A DNA stretch of 11,231 nt from Chitinophagaceae bacterium UBA2789 (GTDB lineage: Bacteria; Bacteroidota; Bacteroidia; Chitinophagales; Chitinophagaceae). A model generated the notes under the pieces. The model did no database searches and was not told the DNA's origin. It was given only the letters and a program-made list of their open reading frames with translations. Numbering within the stretch: the stretch's first letter is position 1; each line of letters starts with the position of its first letter. Position numbers and translations under genes: made by a program. The stretch lies in the NCBI GenBank assembly GCA_002352145.1, contig DEHX01000147.1, positions 1 through 11,231 on the forward strand, given 5' to 3'. Positions 6,958 to 11,231 of the stretch are shown piece by piece.

Positions 6958-8244
6958 ATGAACGCAGTGATCATTTTGATTTTTGTTCTCGGTTACCTGG
7001 GTATTGCATTTGAACATAAGATTCAGATCAATAAGGCCGCTACTGCAATGGTAACCGGGGTATTGTGCTGGACGATATATATCCTGTTCTCAGATAATAA
7101 GGAGGTAGTAAATGATCAGTTGAGCCATCATCTGGGCAACCTCTCCCAGATTTTATTTTTTCTGTTAGGTGCTATGACCATTGTGGAGCTGATTGATGCC
7201 CATGATGGCTTCGAAGTGATTACCCGGCGGATTACTACAACAGATAAGAGAAAAATACTCTGGGTGGTGGCTATCATTACTTTTTTTCTTTCAGCACTTC
7301 TGGATAACCTTACAACAACTATTGTGATGGTTTCATTGGTCAGGAAATTGGTAGCGGATAAAAATGACCGATGGATGCTGGCCGGGATGATCGTAATAGC
7401 TGCCAATGCCGGTGGTGCATGGTCGCCTATAGGTGATGTTACCACTACTATGTTGTGGATCGGAAACCAGATTACTGCTGTCAATGTTATTGTAAAACTG
7501 ATAATACCCAGCCTGGTTTGTCTTTTTGTCCCGCTTATAGCCATGCGCCGGTCTTTTAAAGGAAAAATAAAAGCCCCCGAACATATTTATGAGTATGGCG
7601 GAACAACCCGAAGTACAAAAAAAGAGCGAACTATTGTTTTCTTTACCGGGCTTGCCTTTTTACTTTTTGTTCCGGTATTCAAAACAATCACTCATTTACC
7701 TCCCTTTATGGGGATTCTGATAGGTCTGGGACTGATGTGGATGATTACAGAAAATATTCATAGCGGAAAAGATGAGGAGGACCGGAAAAATTTTACCGTA
7801 GCTTATGCACTGAGAAAAATCGATGCACCGAGTATTTTGTTTTTCCTGGGGATATTACTGGCTATTTCTGCATTGGAATCTACTCATCAACTGGAAATGG
7901 CAGCACGATGGATGGATACAACTATCAAGAATGAGAACCTGATTGTCGGCAGTATTGGATTGTTATCTTCAGTGGTAGACAATGTGCCGCTGGTTGCTGC
8001 GGCGCAGGGTATGTATGGGCTTGATGTGTACCCGACGGATGCATATTTTTGGGAATTCCTTGCTTATTGTTCGGGAACTGGAGGAAGCATACTGATCATT
8101 GGTTCTGCAGCGGGAGTTGCCGCAATGGGAATTGAAAAGATTGATTTTATCTGGTATTTAAAAAAAATCGGTTGGCTGGCATTGTTAGGATATTTCGCAG
8201 GAGCGGTAACCTATGTTTTGCAGCATCAGTTCTTTGGATTTTGA
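6958..8244 (+). CDS. nhaD: NhaD-type Na+/H+ antiporter
   Basis: This 428-residue inner-membrane protein of the ion-transporter superfamily (ArsB/NhaD) exchanges cytoplasmic Na+ (and Li+) for protons, supporting sodium and pH homeostasis. It has about 11-13 hydrophobic segments. Two inverted-repeat signature regions are visible: ALLDNLTTTIVM (113-124) followed by AANAGGAWSPIGDVTTTM (148-165), and SSVVDNVPLVAAAQGMY (337-353) followed by SGTGGSILIIGSAAG (372-386). Asp116-Asn117, Asn150, Asp160, Thr162, Ser337 and Asn342 occupy positions that, as I recall, match residues needed for activity in Vibrio NhaD. All are present, so it should be functional. A GTG at 6940 would add six residues, but the ATG at 6958 opens directly into the first membrane helix and is preferred. 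It stands alone on this strand, and its stop is two bases from that of the convergent OstA-like gene. Confidence 0.93.
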   Translation: MNAVIILIFVLGYLGIAFEHKIQINKAATAMVTGVLCWTIYILFSDNKEVVNDQLSHHLGNLSQILFFLLGAMTIVELIDAHDGFEVITRRITTTDKRKILWVVAIITFFLSALLDNLTTTIVMVSLVRKLVADKNDRWMLAGMIVIAANAGGAWSPIGDVTTTMLWIGNQITAVNVIVKLIIPSLVCLFVPLIAMRRSFKGKIKAPEHIYEYGGTTRSTKKERTIVFFTGLAFLLFVPVFKTITHLPPFMGILIGLGLMWMITENIHSGKDEEDRKNFTVAYALRKIDAPSILFFLGILLAISALESTHQLEMAARWMDTTIKNENLIVGSIGLLSSVVDNVPLVAAAQGMYGLDVYPTDAYFWEFLAYCSGTGGSILIIGSAAGVAAMGIEKIDFIWYLKKIGWLALLGYFAGAVTYVLQHQFFGF

Positions 8245-8246
8245 CC

Positions 8247-9881
8247 TCATTCGAACAATTCGTATTTCGATTTAGGTCTCCTTTCATCCAGCCAGCGAAA
8301 ATTGGGTAATCGCATTTCTTTTGGATCTTTTTGACGGATTGGCCATATGGTTCCCGCCACACTGCTTCTGAAAACTACTTTTTGCAATGCTTCATTTCCA
8401 AAATAAATATCGATAATGTCGCATTTTGATTCGTTAATACCGGTGTAGGAACTGTCTTCGTCCTGCAGATAGTAAATACATTCTGCATACCCGGCAGCTC
8501 TTACTGAGTCGATAGTTCCTTCTTTAAAATAAGCATCCATCCGGCTTGATTTGATCTGGTTATATACTTCCGGGTCGGTTTGGCTTACGAGAAAGCTATT
8601 TTCAAATACTTTTACCCGGTCCGCCTTTTTATTCTTTGTGAATATCAGCACTGTGTCGCCGGTTATCTGGCTTTCTTTTGACCAAAGAACAGGGTCATCA
8701 TACAGCCGAAAAGTGGAATCTTTAAATGAATAAAAAAGGCTGTCGCATACGGCCTGCATAGAATCAGCAAAGATTCGTACATGCCTGTAAGCTTCAAAAT
8801 ACCGGTTGGTACTATCTTTTGCATTGCTGACCGTGACAACCTTCGTTCCTTTCACTGTATCCTTTACTACGGAATCTTTTTTTCCGTACAGGTCAGTTAA
8901 TCTTGCCGAAAATAAGGTGTCCGCAGTTACATAAATGGAATCATTATCCTGCTTGATGATCATTAATGGCTTTCTTGTTGCCAATAATCGGTCGTTTTTA
9001 TTATCTCTGTAAACTTCTCCAGCCAGAATAGTGGTTCCCTGGGCTGAATCCACGATAATAACATTGCCAATAGCCTGGGAGGTGCCGGCGCTGTCATCAA
9101 AGGCAATGCGATTGGCGATAATCGTCGTTTTACCATCTTGAATTATTGGCCGTTGTCCAAATTCTGCTTTACCGGTAGCGATATTGTAGTAGCCTTCTTT
9201 GGTTTTTATCGTTCGTCCGCTGCTGTCTTTTATAAAGGTCTCTGCGATGAAACGTGTGGTTTGCGATTCAGTATTATAAAGCAATGAATCGGTTTCGATA
9301 TAATAGGCAGGATCTTTCAGCTTAACGTTCTTTTTGAAATAAACATCCCTTAAACCGGCGTAATAGTAGCCTTCCTGGCTGGTTAAGACTGTTTTTTTAT
9401 TTATGACTTTTCCGCCATGTGTGTAAATGCCGAAATCCGTTGTCATATCATACTCCAAATCAGGAGTTGTCAGGCTTCCTTTTCCGTCTGTTAAGCGAAC
9501 CCCACCATCGAGATAGGCAATTCGCTTATTCATCAGGTAGCGAAGGTGGCTGGAATAAATATGAGCTGTGTCTGAATCATTGATATGTACGTTGCCCCAT
9601 GCTTCAAATGTCTTTGTATTATTATTGATAACACAACTGTCACAATAGAAGTAGGAAGTTCCCTGCTTCAATTTTACATTACCGGCCAGTATTTGCAGTT
9701 GGGTAGAATCATTTACTTTTCTGAACTCCAGTTTTCTTACACCAGGTAAAATTTCCACAAGCAGTAAGCTATCAGTGGAAGACGAGGTGACGGGTTGCGG
9801 AGGAGGAATGACCTGTCCCCATGACAAAGTGCTGAGCAAAAGCCCTGTAAACAGTAAAACAAAGGAAAAAAATCTATGCAT
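8247..9881 (-). CDS. OstA-like periplasmic protein (LptA/LptD N-domain type)
   Basis: The 544-residue product has a Sec signal peptide (about 1-22, ending LSWG before Gln). The rest is a long array of short beta strands with a recurring 'G-N-V-x-hydrophobic-x-D' turn at about 67, 96, 126, 185, 272 and 366, spaced as in the OstA/LptA beta-jellyroll fold that carries lipopolysaccharide across the periplasm. There is no C-terminal LptD-type barrel. It ends instead with LPNFRWLDERRPKSKYELF, a tail I recognise from Bacteroidota OstA-like proteins. It is far longer than E. coli LptA (about 185 residues), so it may form a longer bridge. Cys80 and Cys83 form a close pair. The ATG is 6 bases after the stop of the MCE gene, so the two are almost certainly cotranscribed. 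A role in LPS transport is inferred from family and fold only. Confidence 0.85.
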   Translation of the reverse strand: MHRFFSFVLLFTGLLLSTLSWGQVIPPPQPVTSSSTDSLLLVEILPGVRKLEFRKVNDSTQLQILAGNVKLKQGTSYFYCDSCVINNNTKTFEAWGNVHINDSDTAHIYSSHLRYLMNKRIAYLDGGVRLTDGKGSLTTPDLEYDMTTDFGIYTHGGKVINKKTVLTSQEGYYYAGLRDVYFKKNVKLKDPAYYIETDSLLYNTESQTTRFIAETFIKDSSGRTIKTKEGYYNIATGKAEFGQRPIIQDGKTTIIANRIAFDDSAGTSQAIGNVIIVDSAQGTTILAGEVYRDNKNDRLLATRKPLMIIKQDNDSIYVTADTLFSARLTDLYGKKDSVVKDTVKGTKVVTVSNAKDSTNRYFEAYRHVRIFADSMQAVCDSLFYSFKDSTFRLYDDPVLWSKESQITGDTVLIFTKNKKADRVKVFENSFLVSQTDPEVYNQIKSSRMDAYFKEGTIDSVRAAGYAECIYYLQDEDSSYTGINESKCDIIDIYFGNEALQKVVFRSSVAGTIWPIRQKDPKEMRLPNFRWLDERRPKSKYELFE

Positions 9882-9887
9882 TATAAG

Positions 9888-10871
9888 CTACTTCGATATA
9901 CTGTCTTTAACGGATGGCGAAGTTAGAGCACCGCCTTTATCTTTCCGGCCAAAGATGGAGAAATTAACGTAGCGTTTAGGATGTGCCCGCATATCATCCA
10001 TCAATATTTCAGCGCTTAATATAGCATCGGTGATCTTTTTATAAAGCGTTCTGTCGTTCATCAAAGCTCCTAATGTTCCCTCATTGCTGTTTAATTTGGA
10101 TGCTACCACTTTCAAATTACTGATCATTGAGTTCAGTGAGTCAAGTGTCGGTTGAATTTCCAGTGCAGCTAATTTTTCTGATGCTTTTTTGGCGTTTACG
10201 ATAGTAGCTGTTATATCTTCTGTATTATTCTTGAGACTTTGAGAGATAGCCTCTGCATTATTCAAAGTTTTAGCCAGTGAACCGGATTGATTATCGAGTA
10301 AACCATTTAAAGCACTGCTGGCCCGGTTCAGATTAGCCAAAGTTTGCTGGAGGTTGTTTTTGGCTTCGCTGTTCAATATGCCGTTTACACTTCCCAATAC
10401 AGTATTGAGTGTGTCCAGGGTGTTTCTTACTTTGGTAAGCGTAGGGGTGAGTTGCGCCTTTACATCATCAAGAATACCTACATCTAATTTTGATTTCAAT
10501 GTATCACCAGGTTTCAAGAACTCAACGGATTCGCCTTTTTCAATATTTATATACCAGGATCCTACCAACGGTGATGTGATAATTGCTTTGGAATCTCTGG
10601 GTATGTTTACGTCTTCAGTGAGGTTGATTGTGGCTACAATCTCATCAAGGTTGGCATCTTTTTTATTCAGGCTGTAAACAGTGCCAATGACAAAGCCATT
10701 TACTTTTACTTCATTGGAACGGGAGAGGCCACCCAGGTCATTAAACACAGCATAGATCTTTTTTGACTTTTTAAACAAGTCTTTCCCCTTCAGGAAATTA
10801 AAACCCAGTATCAGAACAGTAAGGGCTGAGATAGTAAGTATGCCGACCTTTGTTTCGTTGCTTATTTTCAT
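9888..10871 (-). CDS. MCE/MlaD-family lipid-transport protein
   Basis: This 327-residue protein is anchored in the inner membrane by one N-terminal helix (about 9-26) and projects into the periplasm. One MCE domain spans about 36-116, with the expected FNDLGGLSRSNEVKVNGFVI region (43-62) and SPLVGSWYINIEKG (100-113). A long, Asn/Leu/Ser-rich helical region follows at about 135-265, probably coiled coil, comparable to the helical tubes that MCE hexamers build. A conserved tail with GTLGALMNDRTLYKKI (265-280) and HPKRYVNFSIFGRK (297-310) is typical of Bacteroidota members. MCE proteins carry phospholipids or other lipids between the membranes, usually with an MlaE/MlaF-type ABC transporter, which is not in this window. 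A TTG at 10922 would extend the frame by 17 residues; the ATG at 10871 is preferred because it places the membrane anchor at the N-terminus. OstA follows after 6 bases. Confidence 0.92.
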   Translation of the reverse strand: MKISNETKVGILTISALTVLILGFNFLKGKDLFKKSKKIYAVFNDLGGLSRSNEVKVNGFVIGTVYSLNKKDANLDEIVATINLTEDVNIPRDSKAIITSPLVGSWYINIEKGESVEFLKPGDTLKSKLDVGILDDVKAQLTPTLTKVRNTLDTLNTVLGSVNGILNSEAKNNLQQTLANLNRASSALNGLLDNQSGSLAKTLNNAEAISQSLKNNTEDITATIVNAKKASEKLAALEIQPTLDSLNSMISNLKVVASKLNSNEGTLGALMNDRTLYKKITDAILSAEILMDDMRAHPKRYVNFSIFGRKDKGGALTSPSVKDSISK

Positions 10872-10929
10872 CAGGTTGTGTTTGTTAGCCAGTAGGCCAA
10901 GCAAAGATGCCAAATTAGCCAATTATTTA

Positions 10930-10959
10930 CAAACGATATACACAACTTACGCCAACAAA
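10930..10959 (-). promoter_or_regulatory. Possible promoter of the MCE-OstA pair
   Basis: On the minus strand TTTG (10959-10956) is followed after 17 bases by TATCGTTTG (10938-10930), which resembles TAnnTTTG with one extra base. This would give a leader of about 50 bases before the ATG at 10871. A separate promoter is expected because a terminator ends the upstream amidase gene, but the match is imperfect and overlaps the terminator T-run. Confidence 0.25.
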
Positions 10960-10986
10960 AAAGAGGATGAATTTTCATCCTCTTTT
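10957..10986 (-). terminator. Intrinsic terminator after the amidase gene
   Basis: A perfect 12-bp inverted repeat (10959-10970 with 10975-10986; core GAGGATGA) closes on a 4-base loop. On the minus strand it leads into six T residues (10962-10957). It lies 18 bases beyond the amidase stop and upstream of the MCE gene. It should end or attenuate transcription between the two. The plus-strand T run is shorter (four) and no plus-strand gene ends nearby. Confidence 0.8.
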
Positions 10987-11003
10987 GCCGGGTATTTTTG
11001 TTT

Positions 11004-11231
11004 TTACTTACTCATTCGTTGTTTTTCCATTTTGTCAACCATTTCCAGAAATTCCCTGTTGTCCCTGTTCAGACCGGCGGATTGCGGGCTGCCGTCATCT
11101 TTCTTTTCATCTTTCTCTTTATCGTCCTCCTGCTTATCTTCCAGCCATTTTACATATTTCCTCAACGCCTTTACTATACAATCTGCAATTTCGGTTTGTC
11201 CTTCCTGGCTGTTCAGGTATTTTTCTTCTTC
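11004..11231 (-). CDS. N-acetylmuramoyl-L-alanine amidase, C-terminal 75 residues only
   Basis: The frame enters from the right edge and stops with TAA at 11006-11004. The visible start, EEEKYLNSQEGQTEIADCIV, closely resembles the end of the Amidase_3 catalytic domain (the 'N-P-x-E-E-x-x-L' helix region and the final helix, continuing as KALRKYVKWLE). These zinc enzymes cleave the bond between muramic acid and the stem peptide in cell separation and wall turnover. After the domain comes a highly charged linker (about visible residues 31-48, rich in Asp, Glu and Lys) and a short terminal helix, FLEMVDKMEKQRMSK. The catalytic zinc ligands lie outside the window, so the assignment rests on this end pattern plus the neighbouring MCE gene, a grouping I recall from other Bacteroidota. 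A terminator follows immediately. Confidence 0.7.
   Translation of the reverse strand, partial: EEEKYLNSQEGQTEIADCIVKALRKYVKWLEDKQEDDKEKDEKKDDGSPQSAGLNRDNREFLEMVDKMEKQRMSK

Noticed and set aside
7128..7584. Two overlapping minus-strand open frames inside the antiporter gene
   Set aside because: Both are shadows of the strongly conserved NhaD coding frame, with no signal peptide or family pattern.
10872..10922. TTG-initiated extension of the MCE protein
   Set aside because: It adds 17 residues before the membrane anchor and overlaps the presumed leader; the ATG at 10871 gives the usual N-terminus of the family.
1..11231. Search for CRISPR arrays, tRNA genes, insertion sequences, attachment sites and frameshifted genes
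   Set aside because: No regularly spaced repeats, cloverleaf-like segments, transposase motifs, terminal inverted repeats or broken reading frames were seen; every gap between genes is shorter than 160 bases.

Overview
The window looks like a chromosomal segment of a Bacteroidota bacterium, most likely a Chitinophagaceae-type environmental species; that family-level guess is inference. The evidence is a SusC/SusD outer-membrane uptake pair, Bacteroidota-type lipoproteins, A/T-rich leaders without clear Shine-Dalgarno sites, an OstA-like protein beside an MCE protein and an amidase, and the moderate GC content. I see no mobile element, CRISPR array, tRNA or rRNA. All genes are on the minus strand except one antiporter gene.

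Left part (1-6183): a minus-strand block reads, in transcription order, DeoR-family regulator, SusC-like TonB-dependent transporter, SusD-like lipoprotein, DUF4397-type lipoprotein (cut off by the left edge). Gaps are 43, 22 and 26 bases, with no terminator between genes, so this is probably one operon. SusC would form the outer-membrane channel, SusD its surface lid or substrate-binding protein, and the third protein an accessory surface lipoprotein. No degradative enzyme is visible, so the substrate is unknown. A DeoR regulator at the head of the operon is a less usual arrangement than SusR, hybrid two-component or ECF-sigma control. It hints that a phosphorylated sugar-like intermediate is the inducer.

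Middle (6184-8244): a strong intrinsic terminator separates the uptake operon from a small outer-membrane beta-barrel gene on the same strand. Divergent from that gene is a NhaD-type Na+/H+ antiporter, which ends two bases from the stop codon of the next, convergent gene.

Right part (8247-11231): a minus-strand envelope cluster holds the C-terminal end of an N-acetylmuramoyl-L-alanine amidase, then, after a second intrinsic terminator, an MCE/MlaD-like protein and an OstA-like protein separated by 6 bases. This suggests a lipid/LPS transport or envelope-maintenance unit next to a peptidoglycan hydrolase.

Most of the window is recognisable Bacteroidota biology. The two items most worth following are the DeoR-headed SusCD operon of unknown substrate and the MCE-OstA pair. 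I did not find a clearly new type of system.
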